Source: an uncultured Prevotella sp. | GTDB taxonomy: Bacteria; Bacteroidota; Bacteroidia; Bacteroidales; Bacteroidaceae | Assembly: GCA_934230115.1 (NCBI GenBank) | Contig: CAKQEI010000014.1 | Coordinates: 1 to 38,043 of the forward strand | Direction of reading: 5' to 3' | DNA: 38,043 bases | In this document: positions 25,949 to 33,590 of the stretch, piece after piece | Layout of the letters: each line of letters starts with the position of its first letter | Numbering within the stretch: position 1 is the stretch's first letter | The notes under the pieces: generated by a model | Databases searched by the model: none | Told to the model about the DNA's origin: nothing | The model's input: the letters and a program-made list of their open reading frames with translations, nothing else | Program-made: the position numbers and the translations under genes

Positions 25949-26155
25949 TTATATATTGATTTCTTCCGAAATGATTTTGAAGAAATCTTTTTTCAATATA
26001 ATTGATATTTCGGCTAATATAGCAGTGTCGATACTGTTGCGCGCCACATAGCGGTAGACAGTGGAGCGGTTGCATTCAAGCTCTTTGGCAAGCCAACCGA
26101 CAGAATGTCCCTGTCGGTCGAGCTCGTCTTTTATCATTTTTCCTATGTTTATCAT
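25949..26155 (-). CDS. Small XRE-like helix-turn-helix protein
   Basis: A 68-residue protein that is little more than a lambda-repressor-like DNA-binding domain: IKDELDRQGHSVGWLAKELECNRSTVYRYV gives the first helices and recognition helix, followed by NSIDTAILAEISIILKKDFF. Short one-domain proteins of this type are common in Bacteroidetes. It lies 16 bases after the TPR protein gene and closes the seven-gene caspase operon, so it may regulate that operon. The palindrome at 33250-33267 is a possible target, but nothing in the sequence proves the pairing. It could instead be an independent regulator. Confidence 0.8.
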   Translation of the reverse strand: MINIGKMIKDELDRQGHSVGWLAKELECNRSTVYRYVARNSIDTAILAEISIILKKDFFKIISEEINI

Positions 26156-26171
26156 AGCGTCTTTTTATTTC

Positions 26172-27584
26172 TTAATAGCTTATACCAACACCAATGCCAA
26201 TACGCTGTTTGCCAATAAAATCCTTAAGGTTGGAATCCATAGCAAAGCGGTACTGATAGGTGAGCCTTACGGCAAAGTAAGAGTATTTCACGCAGATACC
26301 GATAACAGGAGATATAGCCCAACCAAGGTTGGCCTTGGTGTCGTTCTCTGTATATATGGCTTGTTTCTTGCTGTTTGTACTTTCGTATTCGGATGAGGGT
26401 TTCAATACTCCGTTAGGGTCGTTAGGTATTCCATCAGCACCAGGGAATATTTCCTCTATGTCAGAGTCGTTCTTCTTGTAGTCGCCATAATAGCACTTGG
26501 CTGTGACGCCAGGACCAAAGAACACCCATACTGGATTGACCACCTTCAAAGTCCAACCGAAGCTTAAATTCATTTCGGGCATATCGGGGATAGCACAGTT
26601 GCTGCGCATCATGTCAAACACTTGCTTGTTGAGGCTCATGTTGAAGAAGCCGCCTGCCTTGTGCATGTTATACTTGCCGTAAGAGAAGCCGATGGGCGAA
26701 TCCTTGAGATATTCATAGGTGAGCACACGAGAGTGGGTCTGGCGTTGGTTGAGAAGCAAGTTGATTTTGTTTCTCTGTTCTATGGCTTGTACCTTTGCCG
26801 GACAGTTGCTGTCGATAATGCGGTTGAACAGTTCAAGGGCTTTGTCATACTGTTTCTCGTTGAAATAGTAGTCGGCCTGACGGTATGTGGCATCACATTC
26901 TGTGGTGAATTTGGTGAGACAGTTGCTGAAGCGATTGGTGGCATAGGTGTCGTAGGGGTTAAGCTCTGTCACCTTTTCGTAGTAGTAACTTGCCTGTCGG
27001 TAGTCGAGCAACTTGTATGTTGCCTCTCCCTTCTCGCGGTAGAAGAGTATGGTGTCTACAAGTGCTATGTTTCTCTCGTTCTCTTCAGCGTCAACGTCAG
27101 AGCACTTGCGTGCAACGATAAACTGGTCGCGTGCCTCGTTGTAGTTCATATTCTTTAGTTCTTCCATTCCCTTGTTGCGATGACCGCGGTAGCAGCCGGC
27201 GTCAACCTGGCTGTTAGGGTCTATGGCTTGGAAAGTAGCTACTTGCTTGGGCTTTAAGTCAGAAAGAGTAAGTACCACAGTACTGTAGCCAGGCGACATA
27301 ACCATCACTTCACGACCACGATAGCGTGAGCCGGTAGGAAACTCAATGTAGTAGATAGAGTCTGAACCCTCGACCGTGGTGTTGTATGGAGTTGCCGACT
27401 TGTCCATTGTCGATTCAAATGTCAGGGGAATTGACTTGTTGCATTTCACCACTACAACAGCCTTGTTGTCCTCGCTTGAGTAAACGTCGTTGGGTTGTGA
27501 GATGTCTGTAATTTCAAGTACGTTCTGTGCAAATGCGGTGGATGCAAGCACTAACGCAAATACTATGGATAAGAATTTTTTCAT
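26172..27584 (-). CDS. Exported TPR-containing protein with beta-barrel-like C-terminus
   Basis: Predicted exported protein of 470 residues. The signal peptide MKKFLSIVFALVLASTAFAQ is followed by a beta-rich domain (about 21-125). Helical repeats of TPR character follow (about 140-285: YNEARDQFIVARK, KLLDYRQASYYYEKVTELNP, FNEKQYDKALELFNRIID). The C-terminal third (about 300-470) has alternating aromatic strands and ends RIGIGVGISY with a terminal aromatic, as in outer-membrane barrels. This suggests an outer-membrane protein with a periplasmic repeat domain for protein contacts. No named family is claimed. It is sixth in the caspase operon, 36 bases after the NTF2-like gene and 16 before the HTH gene. 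Confidence 0.78.
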   Translation of the reverse strand: MKKFLSIVFALVLASTAFAQNVLEITDISQPNDVYSSEDNKAVVVVKCNKSIPLTFESTMDKSATPYNTTVEGSDSIYYIEFPTGSRYRGREVMVMSPGYSTVVLTLSDLKPKQVATFQAIDPNSQVDAGCYRGHRNKGMEELKNMNYNEARDQFIVARKCSDVDAEENERNIALVDTILFYREKGEATYKLLDYRQASYYYEKVTELNPYDTYATNRFSNCLTKFTTECDATYRQADYYFNEKQYDKALELFNRIIDSNCPAKVQAIEQRNKINLLLNQRQTHSRVLTYEYLKDSPIGFSYGKYNMHKAGGFFNMSLNKQVFDMMRSNCAIPDMPEMNLSFGWTLKVVNPVWVFFGPGVTAKCYYGDYKKNDSDIEEIFPGADGIPNDPNGVLKPSSEYESTNSKKQAIYTENDTKANLGWAISPVIGICVKYSYFAVRLTYQYRFAMDSNLKDFIGKQRIGIGVGISY

Positions 27585-27620
27585 AAGTATGTATTTTAAG
27601 ATGTTAATGAATCATTGTTA

Positions 27621-28616
27621 TTATCTCACAATGCGGAACGAACCAAGATGGAACACCTCATCCTTTTGTGTCACTATGTTGCCCGCAGCGTCCTTGTATG
27701 GCTGCCATGTGCGTACTTGTATGAGAGGGTTGTCGGAATCGCGGAAATCTATCATAAGGAACAGGTAGCCCTCGTCGTGATAACGGTCGGTTCGCCAACT
27801 TTGTTTTAGTGTGACGCCATAGATACTGTCAAACTTGGGATGTTCGACAATTTCTATGTCCGAGAATTTCACATTGATGAATTTCACTGTCTTGAACACT
27901 TGTGCAAGCTTCGTGAGATACTCTTGTTTTGTTTGTTTAATGTATACCACACGGTTGTTGTTGAGTGTCAATCTTGTGAGGTCGGAGTTTGGCTTTTCTT
28001 TCACCACTCTTCCTGTGATAATAAGAGCCTTGTCGCTGAAGACGCTGTTGAGCATAGCATTGTCCTTGCGGTTGTATGCAGTGCGGAAGTTCTCTATGAA
28101 GTCGACTATTATCTGTCGGCGGGCATAGTCAAGATCCGACTGCTTTTGTGCCATCAGTTCTTCGTAGCGGTTCATCTCAATGGCAATGGCCACGTTGCTT
28201 ATTGTGCCTTCTGTGTCGAAGTTGATGGTGAGCTCTTGTCTTGCCTCGTCTCCATCTGCTGCAAGAATGTCGACGGGAATACCCCTCACTTGGTAGCCAT
28301 TGGATGTCTTGAGGCAACGGCAGTTAAGATTCATGGGCGGACAGCTCATAGCACTGCTTTTCCATATTTCCTTTATCTCTTCAATGGCAGTTTTTGAGAC
28401 ATTGTCTTTTGACAGTTTCACTGTTTTTTCGCCATTGTCGGCAGCTGTGCGGAAGGCGTCGAGCAGAGCTTTCACGTTGGTTTCCATGCGTGCCTTCACA
28501 TTAGGGTCGACTTCGCCATCAGTTATTTTGAATGATGTTGTGGCTAAAGCTTGGCTTAATGATATGAAGAAAACAAGCAAGCCGAGCATAAGTCTGTTGA
28601 TGATTGTTCTATTCAT
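27621..28616 (-). CDS. Exported NTF2-like domain protein of unknown function
   Basis: A 331-residue protein with a signal peptide (about 1-25, LSQALAT). The first domain (about 30-160) is unrecognised and has two closely spaced cysteine groups (SCPPMNLNCRC, residues 91-101). The second (about 165-308) resembles the NTF2/SnoaL cone fold: FIENFRTAYNRKDNAMLNSVFSDKALIITG, then YGVTLKQSWRTDRYHDEGYLFLMIDF and VRTWQP. In such folds the cone often binds a small ligand or mediates dimerisation. Its start overlaps the stop of the upstream gene by 4 bases (ATGA), so translation is coupled. Fifth gene of the caspase operon. Confidence 0.78.
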   Translation of the reverse strand: MNRTIINRLMLGLLVFFISLSQALATTSFKITDGEVDPNVKARMETNVKALLDAFRTAADNGEKTVKLSKDNVSKTAIEEIKEIWKSSAMSCPPMNLNCRCLKTSNGYQVRGIPVDILAADGDEARQELTINFDTEGTISNVAIAIEMNRYEELMAQKQSDLDYARRQIIVDFIENFRTAYNRKDNAMLNSVFSDKALIITGRVVKEKPNSDLTRLTLNNNRVVYIKQTKQEYLTKLAQVFKTVKFINVKFSDIEIVEHPKFDSIYGVTLKQSWRTDRYHDEGYLFLMIDFRDSDNPLIQVRTWQPYKDAAGNIVTQKDEVFHLGSFRIVR

Positions 28617-29305
28617 TTTTTGTTCTCTTTATTGCTATATATTGATGTTACGTTGTTTTGTGGAATGTTGGAGTATAGTTCTGCTGTGAACATGCCCTCG
28701 CTTTTGAACAATTCCTTTATCGGTATTCTTACTATAAACATGTGTATATAGTCGCTTTCTGGTTGGTGCATCACAAGGTTGGCCTCGATGTTGTCGGGGT
28801 CTATCTTGGTCACGCTACAGTATATTTCCTTGTCTGTTGCAAGTACTTGATAGATGGCATGCAGCGGTAGCATCACCTTCTTCTTCACGTTGCCATACTG
28901 GTGATGAATAATGGTTATGCGATGGGAGTCGTTGTTGATGGTGTTCATCAGCAGGTTCACAGCCGACTCCATAGGGTATTGCTTGCCGAATACCGGACGT
29001 CTCGTCTTGTTGTCAACATATATGTCCGAGCGCAGCGAGTTCACCTGAAACCAAGTGCCTTCGGCTATTTTTATATTATCTTCGTTGGTGTCGGTAAGTT
29101 TCGATTGGCTGAAGTCAAGAACTTTTGTCAACAATCGTCCTCCACTGTAGCTTGACAGCATGTCGAATACTTTAGCATCGGCAGTTGCCTTGTCCTCGGT
29201 TTTATGTATCACTTTGCTGTGTGTCGTTTGTTGTGCTGCTGCATTGTCGGGCATACACATTGACAATGCAGCGAGCATAGTCAGCGAGCTGTTGCGTATG
29301 TTCAT
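28613..29305 (-). CDS. Exported protein of unknown function in the caspase operon
   Basis: A 230-residue protein with a signal peptide (MNIRNSSLTMLAALS..., cleavage near NAAAQ at about 24). No family is recognised. A helical segment (about 40-70) precedes a beta-rich body with WFQVNSLRSDIYVDNKTRRPVFGKQYP and a C-terminal MFIVRIPIKELF strand, which suggests a soluble periplasmic domain. It starts 24 bases after the FecR-like gene and its stop overlaps the next gene by 4 bases. Function is unknown; context ties it to the neighbouring caspase and CHASE2 proteins. Confidence 0.72.
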   Translation of the reverse strand: MNIRNSSLTMLAALSMCMPDNAAAQQTTHSKVIHKTEDKATADAKVFDMLSSYSGGRLLTKVLDFSQSKLTDTNEDNIKIAEGTWFQVNSLRSDIYVDNKTRRPVFGKQYPMESAVNLLMNTINNDSHRITIIHHQYGNVKKKVMLPLHAIYQVLATDKEIYCSVTKIDPDNIEANLVMHQPESDYIHMFIVRIPIKELFKSEGMFTAELYSNIPQNNVTSIYSNKENKK

Positions 29306-29329
29306 GTTGTTGTATTTTTATGGTTGGCT

Positions 29330-30286
29330 TTATTTTGTAGATGTTCTCACGCGCGACATTCCTACACGCATCTTTGAGCCTGTGTGTTTTCCTGCAGTGA
29401 TGTCGTTCATCAGTATGCTGAAGTTCACTGGCTCTTCGGTAGCAACAAGCAGGAAGGCATCTTCCGACGGTATGTCAGAAGTGATGAAAGGCTCTGTTTT
29501 GAATCCCACCGTGCAACTTGCGGGAACCAGCAGATTGGAGCATGTCGCCTCTTCGTCCATAGGTAGCACAAGATATTTGTTGCCCTTGGCATCAATGTTG
29601 AGCACATTCACGTAGAGTGTCTCGTTGGTGTTGTTTCTCACTCTTACGTAGCATGCAGTATTTGGCTTGATGTCCTTAGGCAGGGCTTTGCCGGTCTGTG
29701 GATCTACAAGCTCAAGTGTCACGTCGAGGTCGGAGGCAATAATGCTGGAATTGTTTACTATCTCCTTTTCGGGTGTGCTGGCGTTTGTTGCTCCAGTGTT
29801 CATGATGTCAACAATACGAGCCATGAACAGCGAGTCGACCGACACGGCACGGTATGATGTGCCAGTCACCTGCATATAGGTGTCGGGGTGTGCCATCTTT
29901 TTTGTCTTGGAGTCGAAGAGTTGTTTCACAAGATATCCCATGTATTGTTTTGTAAGACTCTTGGTGCGCTGGCTCGACAATTCTATTAGTTCGCCTACAG
30001 TGCTTGTTCCTTCACGCGTGAAAGAATACATCTTAAGCTTAGCCTCGTCGAGTATGGTTACGGCACTTTCGCTTGTTATCTTAAGCCGCGAGTTTTTCGT
30101 GACGTATTTGCGGGTGGGCAGTGGCAGGAACTTTCCTCCTTGTTCCATGTAGGCTTTGCCAGTCACTGAATAGACTGCGTATTTCTGAGCGTTGGCTATG
30201 CTGCATGTGCCTATGAGCATAATTATTACAGCAACGAATATGGCGGCGGCATGTCCGCATAGTGTGGCAGATATGTTATTTTTCAT
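29330..30286 (-). CDS. Exported FecR-like / DUF4384-like protein
   Basis: A 318-residue protein beginning at ATG 30286; an ATG 30 bases earlier is less likely because it adds residues before the signal peptide or anchor (hydrophobic to about 33, ending SIANAQ). A FecR-like beta-domain follows (about 35-100: YAVYSVTGKAYMEQGGKFLP, then SRLKITSESAVTILDE). A C-terminal domain resembling DUF4384 (about 180-300) has CYVRVRNNTNETLYVNVLNI, a YLVLPMDEE strand and a FLLVATEEPV strand. DUF4384 and FecR-like domains are known companions of caspase-like and CHASE2 proteins in other bacteria. Its start overlaps the caspase gene by 11 bases. Confidence 0.74.
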   Translation of the reverse strand: MKNNISATLCGHAAAIFVAVIIMLIGTCSIANAQKYAVYSVTGKAYMEQGGKFLPLPTRKYVTKNSRLKITSESAVTILDEAKLKMYSFTREGTSTVGELIELSSQRTKSLTKQYMGYLVKQLFDSKTKKMAHPDTYMQVTGTSYRAVSVDSLFMARIVDIMNTGATNASTPEKEIVNNSSIIASDLDVTLELVDPQTGKALPKDIKPNTACYVRVRNNTNETLYVNVLNIDAKGNKYLVLPMDEEATCSNLLVPASCTVGFKTEPFITSDIPSEDAFLLVATEEPVNFSILMNDITAGKHTGSKMRVGMSRVRTSTK

Positions 30287-32003
30287 AATTGAAAATGTTA
30301 AAGTGTTCAATACCATTGGGGTTTATAAATATTGGAGTCTGCTTGAAGTCGGTAATCTTTCTCACCTCTTTATATAGGAAGTGTTCAAGTTCCTGTGTTG
30401 ACAGACCTTCGGATTGTTCCTCGCGTGCGGCTCCGTTGAAACTCTCGACAAGTGCTTTTGTGAAAGCACCGTTGCCCCATGATTCATCCTCGCGCGATTT
30501 TGTGTCGGACGAACTTGAGGCGTATAGCAGCATACCGTTTTTCGCGCGTTTCAGTTGTTCCACGAAATGGCTTGTGGCAGCAGAGCGTGTGCCCTCGAAT
30601 AGTGCTCCTGAGTAGCAAGCGTCGACAAAGGCAATGAGCTTGCCGTTGATGTCTTCGGCTTCGTTGCGGAAATCAGTTGCGCTGAAACAATCGTAGAGCT
30701 TGTCCGAATTGCATCCGTAAGGTATGAAGAAGAATCGGTCTTTCTCGTCGCGCAATCCATGTCCTGCATAGAAGAAAATGCACACATCGTTGGGCGATGA
30801 CTCTTGCTTGAGCCATTCCATAGCTTCGAAAATGTCGGCTCGTGTTGCCTCGCTGTCGCAAAGCAGTTTCACTTGCACGTCCTCGTATGGAAGTCCTTTC
30901 TTTGTGGCAACCACTTTAGCAAAGTCTTGAGCGTCCTTGCATGTGAATTTCAGCTTCGGTAGTTTCGGGTCGTTGTAGTCGCCTACGCCTATTGCCACTA
31001 CAAAGAGCTTTGGAAGCTCGAATTGTGATGTCTCGCGTATAAGGCGCAGAGACACTGGTTCGCTGTTGCCGCAACTGTTCTGCGCATACATCATTATAGT
31101 GCAGTCGTGACGTGGCAGGTCTACATCGATAGTGTTGGCAGCTCTTACTGCTCGTGTTGTTGGCAGTCGCTGTCCGTCTACCATCACCACAATGCGTGTG
31201 CTGTCTGTACAACCGTTGGTAAGTAGCTGATACTTAAGTTTCACCTGGTCGGTGTGGAATATCGACTGGTCTTCGGGGTAGAGTATGCGCAGTATAGGGG
31301 CAGTGGCTGTTGGGGTAGTGGCTGTTGGGGCAGTGGCTGTTGTATTAGCTTTTTTCAGCTCATTCGGACCAAGTATTACATTTTGTTTCTGTTGTGTCTG
31401 TGCAGTATCCTTAGGTTGTTCTTTAGGCTTTTCGCCAGGCATGTCCACTTGAATGTCAAAATCACCCTTAAGCGTCTCTTTCTGTTGCTTGGGTGCTTGT
31501 TCCGTATTTTTGCCTTCGGCCTTGTTTTTCCACTTGTTGTATTCATCCTCGTTTTTTTCCACAAGCACACCTCTTGCATAGCAGTCGGCAAGTGTGAGTT
31601 GCGCACGCTTGTAGTTGTTCTCAGCCGACTTAAGCAACAGGTTATATGCTTTGTCGTAGTCGCGTGGCACGCCACGACCGTTCATGTAGCAGTAGGCAAG
31701 GTTGTATTGGGCCTTGGCAAAATTCTGCTTGGCAGAGCGTTTGAACCACATGGCGGCAGATGTATAGTCGCGCTGTGTTCCCTCACCAGTATAATAGGCA
31801 TATCCAATATCAAACTGAGCCTCGGCGTTGCCTGCTTCGGCAGATTGAAGATACACCTCCACTGCTTTTTCGAAGTTTCCCATTCTGTATAGCGAGTCGG
31901 CTCTATGAAGTAGCTGTTCGCCATTGTCTGCTATGGCAGTAGCTCCCATACAAGTAGTTATGAGAAACATAGACAGACTTAATAAAAATCTATGGCTTGA
32001 CAT
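30276..32003 (-). CDS. Exported caspase-family (C14) protease with Sel1 repeats
   Basis: A 575-residue predicted periplasmic or envelope caspase-fold protein. A signal peptide (1-25) precedes Sel1/TPR-like repeats (about 30-145; AQFDIGYAYYTGEGTQRDY and AQYNLAYCYMNGRGVPRDY are textbook Sel1 units). A charged linker and a Thr/Ala/Pro tract (about 160-236) lead to a beta-sandwich-like domain (about 237-325). The C14 domain (about 331-570) contains FYAGHG with catalytic H415 and DACYSG with C463, both intact. Bacterial caspase-like enzymes usually cleave after Arg or Lys. The start overlaps the CHASE2 gene by 14 bases, and the stop overlaps the FecR-like gene, so expression is coupled. Substrates are unknown. 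Confidence 0.9.
   Translation of the reverse strand: MSSHRFLLSLSMFLITTCMGATAIADNGEQLLHRADSLYRMGNFEKAVEVYLQSAEAGNAEAQFDIGYAYYTGEGTQRDYTSAAMWFKRSAKQNFAKAQYNLAYCYMNGRGVPRDYDKAYNLLLKSAENNYKRAQLTLADCYARGVLVEKNEDEYNKWKNKAEGKNTEQAPKQQKETLKGDFDIQVDMPGEKPKEQPKDTAQTQQKQNVILGPNELKKANTTATAPTATTPTATAPILRILYPEDQSIFHTDQVKLKYQLLTNGCTDSTRIVVMVDGQRLPTTRAVRAANTIDVDLPRHDCTIMMYAQNSCGNSEPVSLRLIRETSQFELPKLFVVAIGVGDYNDPKLPKLKFTCKDAQDFAKVVATKKGLPYEDVQVKLLCDSEATRADIFEAMEWLKQESSPNDVCIFFYAGHGLRDEKDRFFFIPYGCNSDKLYDCFSATDFRNEAEDINGKLIAFVDACYSGALFEGTRSAATSHFVEQLKRAKNGMLLYASSSSDTKSREDESWGNGAFTKALVESFNGAAREEQSEGLSTQELEHFLYKEVRKITDFKQTPIFINPNGIEHFNIFNYEK
31297..31341. repeat. Three in-frame 15-base tandem repeats within the caspase gene
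   Basis: The unit ggggcagtggctgtt occurs three times without gaps (31297-31311, 31312-31326, 31327-31341), with one base change in the second copy. The copies encode the Thr/Ala/Pro linker at about residues 222-236. A 15-base unit keeps the frame, so copy-number change would vary only linker length. Confidence 0.85.
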
Positions 32004-33177
32004 AATATATTGACTTTTTTATGAAGTTCAACTTAGTATGCTTTGACAGCATCATTATAATCCATTTGTATTGCAGGCGGGCTGTCTCTATCAGGGCCAG
32101 TCCTACGAGTGGCAGCAGCAGACTGACATAGTAGTTGAACCTTGCAAACAGTATGAAATTCACTCCAACAAGCGCGGTGGTCACTCCAAAGTAGTAGAAT
32201 TTCATCCAGTAGATGCTTGAATAGGGTCGTTTCTTTGGCAATATTGCCCCAACCCATGCCGAAAGATAGCACACAAGGATAGCGATAATAAGGCTCACTA
32301 TGTTGCTTGCGGTGTACACTCTATGATGGGCCATTGATGATAGCATGGCGTATGCCTGTATCTTCATGCCTGCCATTTTGCCAAGTGGTGTGATGTGTGT
32401 GTCGGCTTCTTCGTTGATGGTGCCGAGTATTACAATCTTGTTTTTCAACAGTTCTCGGTTTTTCAGCACTTCGTTGTGCTTAATGGCAAGGAAGTCGGTG
32501 TGGGAATATTCAATGTTGCGTTGTTTGGGGCTTTGCGGGTAGGGCTTTGTGTCGGTGTATTTACATACAGCCATATAGGGCAGTGAATAAATGTTTTTAT
32601 TGACAAGCTTCTCGTTTTGTGAGTATTTGCGAATGCAACCGTAGCCTTCGCCTGAAATAACATTGCTGAAAGCCCATGAGTAGTCGCCCTCAATGCCATC
32701 GAAGAACGACGTGCGCACATTCTTGAATACATCTTTCTCGCTGTCGTAGTTGATAAGCTTGCAGGAAATAACTCCGTTTTTGATGTTGGCTATGGCATTG
32801 ATAAGCATCTCGTTTTCCTCCTCGTCATAGCTTGGACGCTCGAAGATAAGGTCGAGGACAAACACTTTTGGCTGGCATTTCTCTATGTCCTCAATACATG
32901 ATGCTATCTTGCGGCGGTCGTATAGCTCGGTCATGTCCACGAGCACAATGTCGTTGTTTATTTCCTTCACGCCGCTGCTGTTTTGTATCTCATAGTAGAT
33001 GTCGGTCATTGAGAAGTCGGCAAATGCTTTCTTTACAGGGTCGATGACGCTTAGATTGATTGACGCAAAAGCCAGAAACCATCCTAAAAACAGGACGATT
33101 AGCGTGACGCTCAAGTGGTCGACATTTACGAATCCTATGATGCGTTTTATGGTTCTGCTTAGCTTTGCTGTTTGCAT
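31990..33177 (-). CDS. CHASE2-domain membrane protein without cytoplasmic output domain
   Basis: A 395-residue inner-membrane protein from ATG 33177; the frame is open upstream, but the extra residues would put a second hydrophobic stretch before the anchor. TM1 is at about 21-41. An extracytoplasmic CHASE2 domain follows (about 50-285), with family-like NDIVLVDMTELYDRRKIASCI, KVFVLDLIFE, and NKIVILGT...THITPLGKMAGMKIQAYAML. Three transmembrane helices end the protein (about 291-313, 325-346 and 349-366), leaving a tail of only about 25 residues. CHASE2 proteins normally continue into a kinase, cyclase or other cytoplasmic enzyme; none is present. It heads the operon, so it probably senses conditions for the downstream caspase module. 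Confidence 0.87.
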   Translation of the reverse strand: MQTAKLSRTIKRIIGFVNVDHLSVTLIVLFLGWFLAFASINLSVIDPVKKAFADFSMTDIYYEIQNSSGVKEINNDIVLVDMTELYDRRKIASCIEDIEKCQPKVFVLDLIFERPSYDEEENEMLINAIANIKNGVISCKLINYDSEKDVFKNVRTSFFDGIEGDYSWAFSNVISGEGYGCIRKYSQNEKLVNKNIYSLPYMAVCKYTDTKPYPQSPKQRNIEYSHTDFLAIKHNEVLKNRELLKNKIVILGTINEEADTHITPLGKMAGMKIQAYAMLSSMAHHRVYTASNIVSLIIAILVCYLSAWVGAILPKKRPYSSIYWMKFYYFGVTTALVGVNFILFARFNYYVSLLLPLVGLALIETARLQYKWIIMMLSKHTKLNFIKKSIYYVKP

Positions 33178-33210
33178 AGTTAAAGATTGTTTAATGAAAC
33201 TCTTATTTTG

Positions 33211-33218
33211 CAAAAGTA
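33211..33218 (-). promoter_or_regulatory. -7 box of the CHASE2-caspase operon
   Basis: On the - strand this reads TACTTTTG (TAnnTTTG), 34 bases before ATG 33177. A TTTG lies only 12 bases further upstream, too close for the normal -33 spacing, so the promoter is likely but incomplete and may need an activator. Confidence 0.55.
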
Positions 33219-33249
33219 ATAAATATATGTCAAATATAGGTTTTTTGTA

Positions 33250-33267
33250 TGTCCCAAAATTGGGACA
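33250..33267. promoter_or_regulatory. Palindromic operator candidate upstream of the CHASE2-caspase operon
   Basis: tgtcccaaaattgggaca is a perfect palindrome with 8-base arms and a 2-base centre, about 32 bases upstream of the operon's -7 box. It has no T-tract and is well placed for an activator or repressor dimer. The binding protein is not known; the HTH protein of the same operon is one candidate. Confidence 0.6.
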
Positions 33268-33590
33268 GTTGTTGCAGAAAAGGAACACTTCGGTGTAGCT
33301 CCCTACTATTGCTTGTTGAAAGTTTATATTGTTGTATTTTGTTGGTTAAACGTTTGCACTGAAATAAGCACACTTTAAGCTATGTTTTTCTTATAATGTA
33401 TTTGTATAATTAGTAATTTTGCAGTACGAAAAGATGAAGATAAGTACGTATAGGTTATATAGTAAGATTTAGTTTTGAATTGGTAAATAGGTTTGTTTTA
33501 GATTTAGATATTGAAACATAAATAGGTAAGCTCTATTATGGTAATGATTTTTGTTTGATTGTTGGTAGGGATAGTATGAAAACACAATAA
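33268..33590. other. Intergenic stretch with only weak promoter-like signals
   Basis: AT-rich stretch without a convincing gene. A + strand TAATTTTG at 33414-33421 fits the -7 consensus but has no -33 partner. If active, it would give a transcript of about 200 bases ending at the hairpin at 33591-33630. No other structure is supported. Confidence 0.35.

Noticed and set aside
25949..26155. Toxin-antitoxin antitoxin interpretation of the small HTH protein
   Set aside because: The adjacent gene is a 470-residue exported TPR/barrel protein, not a small toxin; the HTH gene fits better as the last gene of the caspase operon.
27840..28397. 185-residue + strand open frame opposite the NTF2-like gene
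   Set aside because: Antisense to a well-formed exported protein in a tightly packed operon; no promoter or recognisable motif.
31254..31892. 212-residue + strand open frame opposite the caspase gene
   Set aside because: It lies wholly antisense to a protein with clear catalytic and Sel1 motifs. Its product is a leucine/valine/phenylalanine-rich string with repetitive GSGCWGSGCWG from the tandem repeat, as expected for a shadow frame.
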